Assembly (NCBI GenBank): GCA_964484465.1
Contig: CAZAFL010000016.1
Coordinates: forward strand, 1 to 64,000
DNA: 64,000 nt
From: CAZAFL01 sp964484465
Lineage (GTDB): Bacteria; Bacteroidota; Ignavibacteria; UBA10030; SZUA-254
Direction: 5' to 3'
A program made the translations under genes and the position numbers. This document shows positions 55,408 through 64,000 of the stretch, piece by piece. The notes under the pieces were generated by a model. The model made no database searches. It saw only the letters and a program-made list of their open reading frames with translations, and had not been told where the DNA came from. Each line of letters starts with the position of its first letter. The first letter of the stretch is position 1.

Positions 55408-56607
55408 CTAGAAACTAACGACTGCTTGAATCGCCCCAAGCTGTTCGATAGGACCGGAAAGCAAGCTGATAATATTATTCCACCGGTACGCAAATTTCAG
55501 CTGAGACTCCCGCGTCAGGCGATAACCGGCGGCGACCTCAAACCTCACAACGTCGTGGTCCCATCTGCCATTATAATAATAGATGGTTGAGTAGCTTGGG
55601 TCCTGAACGTTTGCTTCTACGGTGCCGAAAAATACTCCGCCCGCACGACCCGAAATTGTACATCGCGGAAACACTGTGTATGAACCTTCGAGCGAATAAC
55701 CCCATGCAGTCAATCCATCTCCATAAAGCTGGTCGAATTTCCAGATATTGTAAATTGCCTCTCCGTAAAGCGCAAAATGACCAACACTGAATTCAACATC
55801 CCCTTCAAGGAGGTGCTGCCGAAAAACCGAATTACCGGAACCCGTATATGTCCCGGACGACTGGCTGACATTGACCTGACCATCCGAGTAGGACCCACCG
55901 ATTGTCAGGCCAGTCATTGGCGTCAACGCGAGCCGGAAAATCACACCAAACCTGTCATTCGCATTGAGCCCCTGGTTTGCATAAACGCTTGTAACACTGA
56001 CAGTCCCATTGATAATTGCAAACGCATAGTCGACAATTCCTTCACTTCCTGAAACTTTAAAGCCGAGGTCGTAGAGCCCGCGGTCGAGCAGGCGTACGCC
56101 ATTGCCCGCAACTGTAAATCGGGTATCGAACGGCCATATCTGATAATCCGGATAACGCAATGAGGTATAATGTTCATGCATAAGAGGAAGATTGACAAAC
56201 GGGTTTTTCATCGGGAAGCGGCGACTGCCAAGATTTCCGACTGGGAGTTCAATTTCGCCGGCTTCCAGAGAAAGATTCAATGGACTCACGTTTGAAATTT
56301 TAATAGAGAAGAGGTCGACACGCAGCGCCTGATCCTGAAGAATACGGATGTTGCTTTGAAACGTGATATTCTCAGAAACCAGAGCATCCGTAAAAAGGTC
56401 GAGCCGCCAGTTAAACGTCGAACGACCACCGTTATAGATATACTGAGACTGCTGAGCATCCGATTTAATTATTGCGGTAGATGCCTGACCGCTGAAATTT
56501 AATTGCGCGTTTGAAGAGAATGCCATGAGAAATGTTCCAAGCAGGATGCCGGCCATCCTGAGAGAACGGGACAATGTTCCCAACCTTATCATTTGAAAAT
56601 CACTCAT
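55408..56607 (-). CDS. Porin-like outer-membrane beta-barrel protein
   Basis: 399 residues, signal peptide (about 18-35, FLMAFSSNAQ), then a beta-rich chain with amphipathic strands throughout and final residue Phe (AVVSF). Strand patterns and length suit an outer-membrane porin-like barrel. Located between the cupredoxin-like gene (12 bases before it) and the kinase, all in one operon. Possible role: passage of a metal or electron-carrier ligand. The family was not recognised with certainty. An alternative start is Met6. Confidence 0.75.
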   Translation of the reverse strand: MSDFQMIRLGTLSRSLRMAGILLGTFLMAFSSNAQLNFSGQASTAIIKSDAQQSQYIYNGGRSTFNWRLDLFTDALVSENITFQSNIRILQDQALRVDLFSIKISNVSPLNLSLEAGEIELPVGNLGSRRFPMKNPFVNLPLMHEHYTSLRYPDYQIWPFDTRFTVAGNGVRLLDRGLYDLGFKVSGSEGIVDYAFAIINGTVSVTSVYANQGLNANDRFGVIFRLALTPMTGLTIGGSYSDGQVNVSQSSGTYTGSGNSVFRQHLLEGDVEFSVGHFALYGEAIYNIWKFDQLYGDGLTAWGYSLEGSYTVFPRCTISGRAGGVFFGTVEANVQDPSYSTIYYYNGRWDHDVVRFEVAAGYRLTRESQLKFAYRWNNIISLLSGPIEQLGAIQAVVSF

Positions 56608-56619
56608 CTTTATTACCGG

Positions 56620-57321
56620 TTATTCCGAATATCCAAAATTAATTGTAGAAGTCTGATCCGCATGGACAGTGACAGTCATCGTCGACATCTTTTTTCTTCC
56701 ATACCAGTAGCTTAAACGATACGTTCCTGCCGGAACATTTTTGATGATGTACGATCCATCCTCTTCGGGAACGGTAAAGTATGGATTCGAAAGCACAAGG
56801 ATTGTCGCGTACATGTACGTATGGATGTCACAATAGATTTTCGTCACACCTTCTTTGTCAAACGTGACCGACTTCGACCTCCCCTGTGGATAGCGCCCGA
56901 GGTCAAATTCTTTTGGCTGAGAGTAGGAGAAAACGTTATGGTAAAGATTATCATTATTCGGAAAATCGACCGTAGTTCCCACGATCACAGGAAGCACCAG
57001 CGGATGAAACATCATCTGAGATTGAAGGAGTTTTGGGTTAACTTCCGGCACTGTATAAGTTGAGTCGTTGCTCATCGATTCGATATACACCACAGCTTTC
57101 TCGGCAAGCTTGTAAGGTTTGACAGCCTCTTCTGAGTTTGCGCCATGGCTCTGGTATCGCATGAGCATTCGTCCTCTCATAATTTCTTCCGTCAATTCGT
57201 CGGTTGCAGGGACGGCGACTTTCCCCCGAATGCTGCCCGTGAGCTGAGCTGATGAACTGCCGCCAAACAGCATCATGCCAAAAAGCATAATACACCCGAC
57301 TGAAAAAGTATTTAATTTCAT
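56620..57321 (-). CDS. Cupredoxin-type exported protein (methylamine-utilisation-like)
   Basis: 233 residues, signal peptide (about 8-26, ending SSSAQ). A cupredoxin domain of the methylamine-utilisation type carries YHNVFS, then YCDIHTYMYATILVL, giving His, Cys, His, Met as copper ligands. It is followed by a short carboxypeptidase-regulatory-like beta-domain (about 190-225, AGTYRLSYWYG). First gene of the porin-kinase-regulator operon. It likely binds copper or transfers electrons in the periplasm. Confidence 0.84.
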   Translation of the reverse strand: MKLNTFSVGCIMLFGMMLFGGSSSAQLTGSIRGKVAVPATDELTEEIMRGRMLMRYQSHGANSEEAVKPYKLAEKAVVYIESMSNDSTYTVPEVNPKLLQSQMMFHPLVLPVIVGTTVDFPNNDNLYHNVFSYSQPKEFDLGRYPQGRSKSVTFDKEGVTKIYCDIHTYMYATILVLSNPYFTVPEEDGSYIIKNVPAGTYRLSYWYGRKKMSTMTVTVHADQTSTINFGYSE

Positions 57322-57645
57322 TGGTAAGAGAGGATGACGAGAACCGTCGTTTTGACGTACTACTGATGGAATTTCATCGAATGTACGTTATTTGAGGGAA
57401 GAATCAAAATCTCCATAAATAACCCCCCTCCAAAACTCCCAAAAAAAAGTTCCCTTAGCAAAGCGTCAATCGAAACATGACGATAAGAAACTCGTTATGC
57501 CTTGCGAGCTACCTACGGTCTTCGACTTCGCTCGTCCCGTGCCGACACCTCGGGACGGGATTCGCTACGCTCAGACTGACGGGTTGACAAGTTGGTCGGG
57601 AGTGCAGCTCCCGACCAACAATGCAATCCATCTTGTAAATCCTGG
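57322..57645. repeat. Intergenic region with two hairpin repeats
   Basis: 324 bases without a gene, between the cupredoxin gene start and the TIGR03118 gene stop. Two hairpins: CGTCCCG/CGGGACG (57533-57539, 57551-57557), and GTTGGTCGGGAG/CTCCCGACCAAC (57591-57602, 57608-57619, perfect, 5-base loop). A related TGGTCGGGAG hairpin occurs at 58976-59000. These look like dispersed palindromic repeats typical of such genomes. The second may also serve as a weak terminator for the TIGR03118 gene. Confidence 0.7.
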
Positions 57646-58857
57646 TCAATCATGGCCATCATTTTCATCATCGCGCTCGGCACTGGCAGGAGCGATGCTC
57701 TTTAGATAACCGAACAAGCCGTCAGCTTCTTCATTGGGTCCTGCAGTGAAGAAGAGTCGTCGTTGAGCATTACCTTGATCTCCTTGATTGTTATCGTCTC
57801 CCTGCTGATCATCATTCTGTTGTACATCACCGGCTCCGAAGGCAAGTGCCCACAGCCCCGGGATAACTATCGGGTTCCCCTGTGAATCGGCAAGCTGTTC
57901 CACAAATTTCCCGTGCAGGTCGAATAGATTGATTCTGCCGTCGCCGAAATTTCCGACGATGATCGCATTCCTGGATTGTCCGAACCCGTCTTCGGGAACC
58001 TTCGCCAATCCCCATGGTGAATTAAGCGTGCCCTGCGAAGCAAATCTTGAGATGAGCGTACCGTCGGTTTTAAAGATATCGACATATCCGTTTCCCGGAC
58101 CGGATTCATCATCCTGGTTATCGGGGCCTTTCTGTTTCGCATAGGTCACAAAAAGATTGCCTCCGATATTTGCAATATTGAACGGCGCGAAGCCCGCGGG
58201 AATATTCGGGTCGATGAATTTTTTCGCCGAATCGTATTGGAAGTGGTCGTCAAATGCATCGACAGTTCCACCTTTGAAGTTGGTCGCGTAGATGAAGCTC
58301 TTTCCGTCGGCCCATCCTTTGGTGATACCTTTGTAGACGGCTTCAAACGACGAGCGGTCTGCAACGACTTTCGCGCTATTGCCGGAAGCCCATGCCGAAA
58401 TGATGCCATCTTCGCTCGCGAAAATGAACCTGCTCACTTCACCAGTTGACGGAATCACAAATCCGGTTGTGGAATTGAAAATAACGCCTGTCGGCGCACC
58501 GCCGGTTGAGCTGCTGCTTGTCGGGATTGTCACGGGCGGGCGGATTTCATTCCCATCCTTGTCGTAGATGACTGAAACGCTTCCGTGGTTCGATGAAATC
58601 CAGATTCTTCCGGTTGGGGTCATTGCGATACCCCAGGCGTTGAGCAGATTATTGTCGATTCTTGCCGGTGAAAAGCTCGAATTGTTGGCAACGAGGTTTA
58701 CCTGTACCACCGATGGAACTCCTGAAGTTATAAGCTCAGATACTCCCCCTTTCTGGAGAGCGGTTACTGGAGGGTCGCTGACGCTATTTTTACAACCGCC
58801 GGCAATCAGCCCGGCAACGAGACATATCACCCCAACGCATTTCAATTTTGTAAACAT
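57646..58857 (-). CDS. TIGR03118-family lipoprotein (NHL-like propeller)
   Basis: 403 residues with a lipobox (CLVAGLIAGGC, Cys22). A beta-propeller-like body matches TIGR03118 wording (LNAWGIAMTPTGRIWISSNH, then SPWGLAKVPEDGFG). The C-terminal part is Gln/Asp/Asn-rich (DVQQNDDQQGDDNNQG). AAAGGGG precedes ATG 58857. Function of this family is not established; it is usually a lone secreted or anchored protein. Both flanks carry matching hairpin repeats. Confidence 0.86.
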   Translation of the reverse strand: MFTKLKCVGVICLVAGLIAGGCKNSVSDPPVTALQKGGVSELITSGVPSVVQVNLVANNSSFSPARIDNNLLNAWGIAMTPTGRIWISSNHGSVSVIYDKDGNEIRPPVTIPTSSSSTGGAPTGVIFNSTTGFVIPSTGEVSRFIFASEDGIISAWASGNSAKVVADRSSFEAVYKGITKGWADGKSFIYATNFKGGTVDAFDDHFQYDSAKKFIDPNIPAGFAPFNIANIGGNLFVTYAKQKGPDNQDDESGPGNGYVDIFKTDGTLISRFASQGTLNSPWGLAKVPEDGFGQSRNAIIVGNFGDGRINLFDLHGKFVEQLADSQGNPIVIPGLWALAFGAGDVQQNDDQQGDDNNQGDQGNAQRRLFFTAGPNEEADGLFGYLKSIAPASAERDDENDGHD

Positions 58858-59344
58858 AATTTTGCCCCTTTCATAATGTTAATTCACGCTGTCCCAAAGG
58901 GATCACTTCGGGATAATTCCTCTCTTTGAAAAAGAGAGGGATGTAATGACAACGTTGTTTATTCTGGTCCCAGGCTGGTCGGGAGTTTTACTCCCGACCA
59001 ACGTAGGGCATCGAAGGATGTACCGCAATGGATTATTGGTACGACCGTTACTACAGGGGTGCTCCCTAAACACTCCTGCAGGGGCCATTGGATACTATGA
59101 CAAATGCTGTACCAAGAAAAAAATGACAATATTGGTTAATTATGGAAGAAAAGAGATTGGGGATGGTGCATTGGTGTCACAAGTGGATGAATAAGACGGA
59201 GAAGAATGTTGCATTAGGGCGACAAGGGTGCAAGAAGATATTGTGAATCTGCCGTTGTGTTCAAGCATCGTTATTTGTTAATTGGATATACACAATGCTT
59301 TTTTATGCCTTGAGGCAAAACGTCAGGCAAAGGTAAGCAGCCCA
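58858..59344. other. Gene-free region with a terminator-like and a REP-like hairpin
   Basis: 487 bases with no convincing gene. CCTCTCTTT/AAAGAGAGG (58919-58939, 3-base loop) forms a stem. The element TGGTCGGGAG/CTCCCGACCA (58976-58985, 58991-59000) repeats the one at 57591-57619. A degenerate CAGGGGTG/CACTCCTG palindrome lies near 59055-59085. The rest shows no feature. Confidence 0.65.
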
Positions 59345-60253
59345 CTAATCTTCTGCAAAAAAATCTGAGTCAATCCGCTTTATCTCGTAAACCGACGATG
59401 GTGCAACCCCCAAGTTGAAATCAATCATGTAGTTCGCCAACGTCTTATTGTCGATCAGAATCACCTTAGGATCGATAGTTTCGACATATGCCTTCGCATC
59501 CTCCGAAAAGCGCCCGGTCGTTATGAAGACACCTTTCTTTGCACGCTTGCCATGGAGGGCACCGACAAATCGCTGGATCTCGGGACGACCAACCGTGCCT
59601 TCCCATTTCTTTGCTTGCAGATAGATGACATCTAGCCCCAATCGATCCTCTTTGATGATGCCATCAACTCCTTCATCCCCGGAATGGCCAATCGCTTGAC
59701 CTGCGTCCTCGATTGAGCCACCGTAACCCATAGCTACCATGAGCTCGACAACCAGATGTTCAAAGAACTCGGGGGAATTCGCTTTCACTCGATCGATAAG
59801 ATCACTGGCAAGTTGGTTTCTAATTCCTTGGTAAGCGTGCTGTAGTGTCTCCTCTGGAGTATCTACCGCAGTTATGATATCCCTTTCATCTTCGCCTGTT
59901 TGATGGCGCTCTGCGTTATGAAACTCGATGAACTCCGGATATCGATTGAGGATTCGAACGTCGATCCGTGGGAGTCCCTCTTGATGCAATTTGCGTCCTC
60001 TCTCTGTGATTCGGAAGTAAGCTCGGCGTGTCGACTCGAGAACGCCCGCTTGGACAAAATAGCTTTTAGCCCAGGCGACTCGGTTCTCGAACTTCGTCTG
60101 ATTACCGCTAGCGAGTTTTTCAGCGCGGTCGGCTTCGCTTATGCCCATCGATTGAGCTATTCGATCACGAGCATCACGAATTGAATGCTCCTGTCCGTCG
60201 GATGCTACGTCGAGAAGAGGTTTGAAGAATGATTGAAAATCTGGAACTGGCAT
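59345..60253 (-). CDS. Mrr-like restriction endonuclease
   Basis: 302 residues, almost the length of E. coli Mrr (304). An N-terminal winged-helix DNA-binding region (about 1-95) is followed by a PD-(D/E)xK catalytic domain with GHSGDEGVDGII (Asp) and VIYLQAKKW (Gln-x-Lys), residues about 155-245. Mrr cleaves modified (methylated) DNA, so it needs no partner methyltransferase, and none is visible. It lies alone, with no other defence gene nearby. Confidence 0.9.
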   Translation of the reverse strand: MPVPDFQSFFKPLLDVASDGQEHSIRDARDRIAQSMGISEADRAEKLASGNQTKFENRVAWAKSYFVQAGVLESTRRAYFRITERGRKLHQEGLPRIDVRILNRYPEFIEFHNAERHQTGEDERDIITAVDTPEETLQHAYQGIRNQLASDLIDRVKANSPEFFEHLVVELMVAMGYGGSIEDAGQAIGHSGDEGVDGIIKEDRLGLDVIYLQAKKWEGTVGRPEIQRFVGALHGKRAKKGVFITTGRFSEDAKAYVETIDPKVILIDNKTLANYMIDFNLGVAPSSVYEIKRIDSDFFAED

Positions 60254-60385
60254 ATACTATCTTAAATTTGACACTCTTTAGATCGTGCTGCGAGCTTTCG
60301 CATATCTATTTAATTACGCACCGCATATACATTGGAATGCTTAAAGCAACTAACGTAATTCAAGCTCCGAGTTTCAATAACGCCA

Positions 60386-62923
60386 TTACTTCACCAACAA
60401 CATTTTCCTTACCTGTGTGAAACCCTTCCCTCCATCAGTAACGCTGACGGCATCGAGCCGATAAAAATAAACGTCACTGGAATTCTTCGACGCATCCCAA
60501 ACAACGGATTTGTAACCTGCTTCCTGGATTCCGTCAACCAGCGTTGCTACAACCTGTCCGAGCGTGTTGTAAATTTTTAACGTGACCTTGCTGTCGGCAG
60601 GCAATTGATAACGTATGGTCGTCGTTGGGTTGAAAGGATTCGGGTAACTCTCCGAAAGAGCAAACTCTTTCGGTTTGGTGGTTTCTGTAATGGTCTGAGG
60701 TGCGGTCGCTGGTCTGCCTCCGACGACATGGACGACATCAGTCCCCTCAAACGGAGTCCCATCAACAAGTTTGCCTGTGAATGTCAACCTTACATTATCA
60801 CCCGCGTTCGCATTCCCCACTGCTTTTGCAACGTCTTCAGATTTAAACTTCAATATCAGGTCGTTGAATCCGTCGGCAACCGCAACCGGACAACTGTTCG
60901 TATCATTCGGCGCCGTTTCAATATCCTGAACATTAAACGAAACCGGGAAACCACCTCCAATGGTAACAGAAGCCGGATCAATATGTGTAACGTCATGCAA
61001 CGCTGTGCCGAGTATCGCAACCTGAACCATTCCCCTCGAGTGCGGGTTAAAAACATTATCGCATGAACCGGGTTTGAAGTCGACATGCATATAGTCCTGA
61101 AGATATCGCAGGATAATATCGTCGAGACGCAGCCGGCTGCTTCTGCCGGAATAGTCACGGAAGCCCACATAGTACTGTGCCTCTGCCGGAACCATGAAAT
61201 CAACTTCAACGGGAACAAATGCGGTGTTCGTATTGAAGCCGGTGCTGTTATAAATAACTCTGTTCAGAGCGCTGTTTGTTTGTGAGGTTCCAATTGCGAC
61301 CGCGAGACTTTCAATACCGTTTGCTGCAGCAATATTCGTGCGTTCCCACCAACTCAGGTCATACAGCTTCTCCGGTTGAAGGTTCACTCCACTTGTGATT
61401 AGCCAGTCGTCTGAACTCGGACGACCTGACGTTGGATTAAACGCATCATACGGAGGAGTATGGAACAACAAATTGTCATGTCTCCAGGAACCGCCAAATC
61501 CGTCTTTGTCTTCCACTTTCCATCCGCACGGCGGAAATGCGATTGAGCCAAAAGTCTCAGCAAAGAACGAAGCACCCGGACCGAACCGTTGGTTGGCGAA
61601 ATCGATGCTGAGCACACGTCCGCACAATGGCGTGGTAACAGACTGCGATGCATCGCACGTCGTCGGCTGCAATTCTGTCCAGCCTGCCTGAGACTCCTCG
61701 GTGACAACAAAGGTTCCCTGAGGAAGACCGTTGAATTCGAATCTTCCGTTTGCATCGGTGGTTGTTGTCTGATTCGCAGCACCTGACAGATGAACAATCC
61801 AACTTTGCAATCCAACATCATTCTGATTGAACAGCCCATCGCCGTTCTGGTCGTTAAAAACATTCCCTTCAATCGTCAAATCAGCATCTGCAGGATTTTT
61901 CGCTTGGAACAATCCATTTACAGGGGCACTTCCTGTTCCCGCTACCCAAATGTCATCGCCCGCCATCGGGTGCACCTTGATATTCCACGCGCTAAACGAT
62001 GGATCCAGACCGGTGGTAAGATTTTCGAATGTCGACCCACCGTCTATCGTCCTCTCGACCCCAAAAATGCTGGTGCCGAAAAGTCCGACATAGAGGATTT
62101 CAGGATGTTGAGCATCGATATCCAGTGACCAGACGTTGTGTCCCTGCAGTGACGTCTTGAACCAGTTATCCCCGCCGTCTGTGGTCTTGCGCAGGCACGC
62201 AAGTGCATCATCGCCGAACACTGTTGCATACGCTGTATCGGGATGGAGAGGGTCGAACACAATTTTAGGAATTTCATCGGTATGGTCGTCACTCACGACG
62301 GTCCAGTGAACACCATAATCAACGCTCTTGGCAATCTGGCTCCCTCCTGCTCCGGCGTAAAGAACGTTTGACATGTTGGGTCGGATCGCCAGCCCGCAAA
62401 GCTCGCGAACAGCAAGAGTAGTATCAGTTACCCGCGAAAGGCTGTCCCAATGCGCGCCTGCATCGAGGCTTCTAAAAATGGCGGCGTTGGTGAGCTTTCC
62501 CGCAAAGACAGTATCCGGATGTAAATGATCGTACACAATGCTTTCACCATCCATACCGTAACCTGGGAGGACATTGAGCCAAGTTCTTCCACCATCGCTT
62601 GTACGGTAAAGAGCATTACTGTTGCCATCCCCGCCTACAAGGATCGTTGAAGTATCAGGAAGTACCAATATCTCTCTCAAATTGGAAATCGGAGGTTGAC
62701 TTTTGAGCAACCCCCATGATTTGCCTTTATCGTGCGAGACAGAAATCCCTGAGGCGGATTCCGAGTAAAGCGTGTTCCGGTTTAGAGGGTTGATCCCGAC
62801 ACAAAGTCCGCGGCTTTCAAATACCTTGCACCAGAATTTAGTTTGGGCTTCTGTGTAAGGGGTGCTGGTTAGTACAACAAAGAGTAAGAATGCAGAAAAA
62901 AATTGCGGGAACAACGACTTCAT
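60386..62923 (-). CDS. BNR-repeat, SdrD-B and anchor-J-type T9SS cargo protein
   Basis: 845 residues with AGGAG before ATG 62923 and a signal peptide (1-26, TSTPYTEAQ). BNR/Asp-box repeats (about 45-345; SDGGRTW, SVDYGVHW) are followed by an SdrD-like B domain (about 355-440, NVFNDQNGDGLFNQNDVG), a choice-of-anchor J-like domain (about 450-610), a further beta-domain with Cys residues, and a type A sorting domain (about 760-845, YPNPFNPTTTIRYQLP). It should be exported and anchored at the surface. It shares its architecture with the 44.1-47.3 kb protein. Confidence 0.88.
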   Translation of the reverse strand: MKSLFPQFFSAFLLFVVLTSTPYTEAQTKFWCKVFESRGLCVGINPLNRNTLYSESASGISVSHDKGKSWGLLKSQPPISNLREILVLPDTSTILVGGDGNSNALYRTSDGGRTWLNVLPGYGMDGESIVYDHLHPDTVFAGKLTNAAIFRSLDAGAHWDSLSRVTDTTLAVRELCGLAIRPNMSNVLYAGAGGSQIAKSVDYGVHWTVVSDDHTDEIPKIVFDPLHPDTAYATVFGDDALACLRKTTDGGDNWFKTSLQGHNVWSLDIDAQHPEILYVGLFGTSIFGVERTIDGGSTFENLTTGLDPSFSAWNIKVHPMAGDDIWVAGTGSAPVNGLFQAKNPADADLTIEGNVFNDQNGDGLFNQNDVGLQSWIVHLSGAANQTTTTDANGRFEFNGLPQGTFVVTEESQAGWTELQPTTCDASQSVTTPLCGRVLSIDFANQRFGPGASFFAETFGSIAFPPCGWKVEDKDGFGGSWRHDNLLFHTPPYDAFNPTSGRPSSDDWLITSGVNLQPEKLYDLSWWERTNIAAANGIESLAVAIGTSQTNSALNRVIYNSTGFNTNTAFVPVEVDFMVPAEAQYYVGFRDYSGRSSRLRLDDIILRYLQDYMHVDFKPGSCDNVFNPHSRGMVQVAILGTALHDVTHIDPASVTIGGGFPVSFNVQDIETAPNDTNSCPVAVADGFNDLILKFKSEDVAKAVGNANAGDNVRLTFTGKLVDGTPFEGTDVVHVVGGRPATAPQTITETTKPKEFALSESYPNPFNPTTTIRYQLPADSKVTLKIYNTLGQVVATLVDGIQEAGYKSVVWDASKNSSDVYFYRLDAVSVTDGGKGFTQVRKMLLVK

Positions 62924-63390
62924 ACGGTGTTGATCTCCTTCCTGAGAGAAATTGTCAATTAAAGTAATAATAAAAATCGTCGACGTATGCGTTGGATTCT
63001 CAACGTCTGTCGTTATTGCCCATTAAATGCCGAGCTAGACGTTCTATTGTTATTACGAAAACGAGAAAAACGAGGAAAACTAAAGTTGCCTTCAACGATG
63101 AAGGGTAGCCCGCCGTGATGATGGAAATATAACATTCCGGGGATGGATTGTCAATATGAACGACAATGATAAACGAAGGTCAACAGCACTGTCTACATAG
63201 TAAGAGCAGTAAGTATAATCGCTTTTGGAAATAAACGGAACCGATACTTATAATTAATCTCCTTCAACATTTTTCCATAGCTCAAGCGAATGTACCGTTG
63301 CCCTTCTTTATTTTTTTATATGCGATGAACTTTGGCTCGATGTTTTCCATCAGGCAGGATAAGTAAAAGATGAAGCGCTTTTCATTCCGT
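62924..63390. other. Gene-free AT-rich region
   Basis: 467 bases between two minus-strand genes. No convincing open frame, terminator, repeat or RNA was recognised. A Shine-Dalgarno-like site belonging to the preceding gene lies at its left end. Confidence 0.6.
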
Positions 63391-63987
63391 TCAGTTCGCC
63401 GCACTTACCAGTGGTCGTATTTGATAAATAGAATTCGTCCACACTAAGTGTCCTGAATAAGTAAACGTGTTACCGTAATCCGGCTGAAACTGCCCGAAAT
63501 AAGGATCATCGACGTACACCAGGGATTCTACATCCGTATTGAATATGCCAAGGAATTTGTGCTGAATTTGTTTGTATCCATATATCACCACAACGTGACC
63601 GGAAAACGAACCTAAGTAAGCTATTATTATTGGTCTGCCTCCATCAATCTCCGATTGGATTTGATCAAAGGTAAGTGGTCCTGCCTGAGTCGATGTCAAA
63701 CCTGTGGCATAAAGGGCCTGTTGAATTTCATATAATTGCCCAGTCCGTCCCGAACAAGAAAAAGGATCAAAGCAGCAATCATAATTCAGGAAAGCACCAA
63801 CAATTTGGCACTGTTGGACCGGTCGAGTATAATAATCACAGACCATCTGAATAGTTGCTGCCCAGCACCACGATTGAGTAAGCTGTTGTTGATAGGTGAC
63901 ATGCAAAGAATTTTCCTTGATGACGGAGTTATCACATCCACCAATCATTAGCAGAAATCCAAGAACAGAAATGGCTATTTTGCGCAT
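63391..63987 (-). CDS. Papain-like (C39/C47-like) cysteine protease lipoprotein
   Basis: 198 residues. A lipobox (FLLMIGGC, Cys18) gives membrane anchoring, and AAGG precedes ATG 63987. The catalytic Cys41 lies in QSWCWAATIQM with Gln38 as oxyanion residue, His131 in SGHVVVIYG, and Asp160/161 follows in YVDDP, the papain-type order. Two extra Cys pairs (DCCFDPFSC) may form disulphides. This family includes bacterial virulence-type and bacteriocin-leader proteases; here a surface-anchored proteolytic function is inferred. Substrate unknown. Confidence 0.85.
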   Translation of the reverse strand: MRKIAISVLGFLLMIGGCDNSVIKENSLHVTYQQQLTQSWCWAATIQMVCDYYTRPVQQCQIVGAFLNYDCCFDPFSCSGRTGQLYEIQQALYATGLTSTQAGPLTFDQIQSEIDGGRPIIIAYLGSFSGHVVVIYGYKQIQHKFLGIFNTDVESLVYVDDPYFGQFQPDYGNTFTYSGHLVWTNSIYQIRPLVSAAN

Positions 63988-64000
63988 ATAATTGCCTTTC

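Overview
The window looks like a chromosomal segment from a free-living bacterium of the Bacteroidota/Ignavibacteria lineage. Five secreted proteins end in the NPFNP-type C-terminal domain that marks type IX secretion (T9SS) cargo in this group. Base composition is moderate, and many starts have AAGGAG-like ribosome binding sites. No rRNA, tRNA, CRISPR array, insertion sequence or prophage was found. Almost all genes are on the minus strand; the plus strand carries only 36.1-38.6 kb and 44.1-48.0 kb.

Layout from left to right. 0-3.4 kb: a STAS - ExbB - ExbD - ExbD - TonB - small membrane protein - PstS-like operon for energised outer-membrane transport. 3.7-7.4 kb: a receiver, histidine kinase and sigma-54 activator operon of KinB/AlgB type. 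7.5-11.2 kb: secreted redox genes (an anchor-V-like T9SS protein, a 31-residue membrane peptide, a reaction-centre-type dihaem cytochrome, a Kazal-like Cys-rich protein, a tethered thioredoxin and a VOC protein).

11.2-32.5 kb is the centrepiece: about 16 co-directional, closely spaced genes that resemble the anaerobic purine/urate catabolic cluster of gut anaerobes and E. coli (yge-ygf). It holds an XdhAB xanthine dehydrogenase, a fused selenium-dependent-type xanthine dehydrogenase, a short YgfK, SsnA, YgeY, YgeW, carbamate kinase, XdhC and a MocA-like enzyme. Additions are an aspartate-carbamoyltransferase-like enzyme with an altered active site, a cytosine-deaminase-like enzyme, two fold-type-II PLP enzymes and a PduT/PduS-like pair. 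The PduT-like protein is a double-BMC shell protein that keeps the iron-sulphur cysteine, yet no other shell gene is present. The likely logic is that purines are hydroxylated and reduced, the ring is opened, carbamoyl groups go to carbamoyl phosphate, carbamate kinase makes ATP, and PduS/PduT handle electrons.

32.5-48.0 kb: a large VPS10/BNR repeat protein, small membrane proteins, an outer-membrane-barrel candidate, a YdaL/YdaM-like exopolysaccharide pair and a long YCF48-repeat T9SS protein with a lipoprotein. 48.0-57.3 kb: a cupredoxin region with four type-1-copper-like secreted proteins, a porin-like protein and a second NtrB/NtrC-type two-component system, with a candidate sigma-54 promoter. 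57.3-64.0 kb: a TIGR03118-type lipoprotein flanked by matching hairpin repeats, an Mrr-like restriction enzyme, another BNR/T9SS protein and a papain-like lipoprotein protease.
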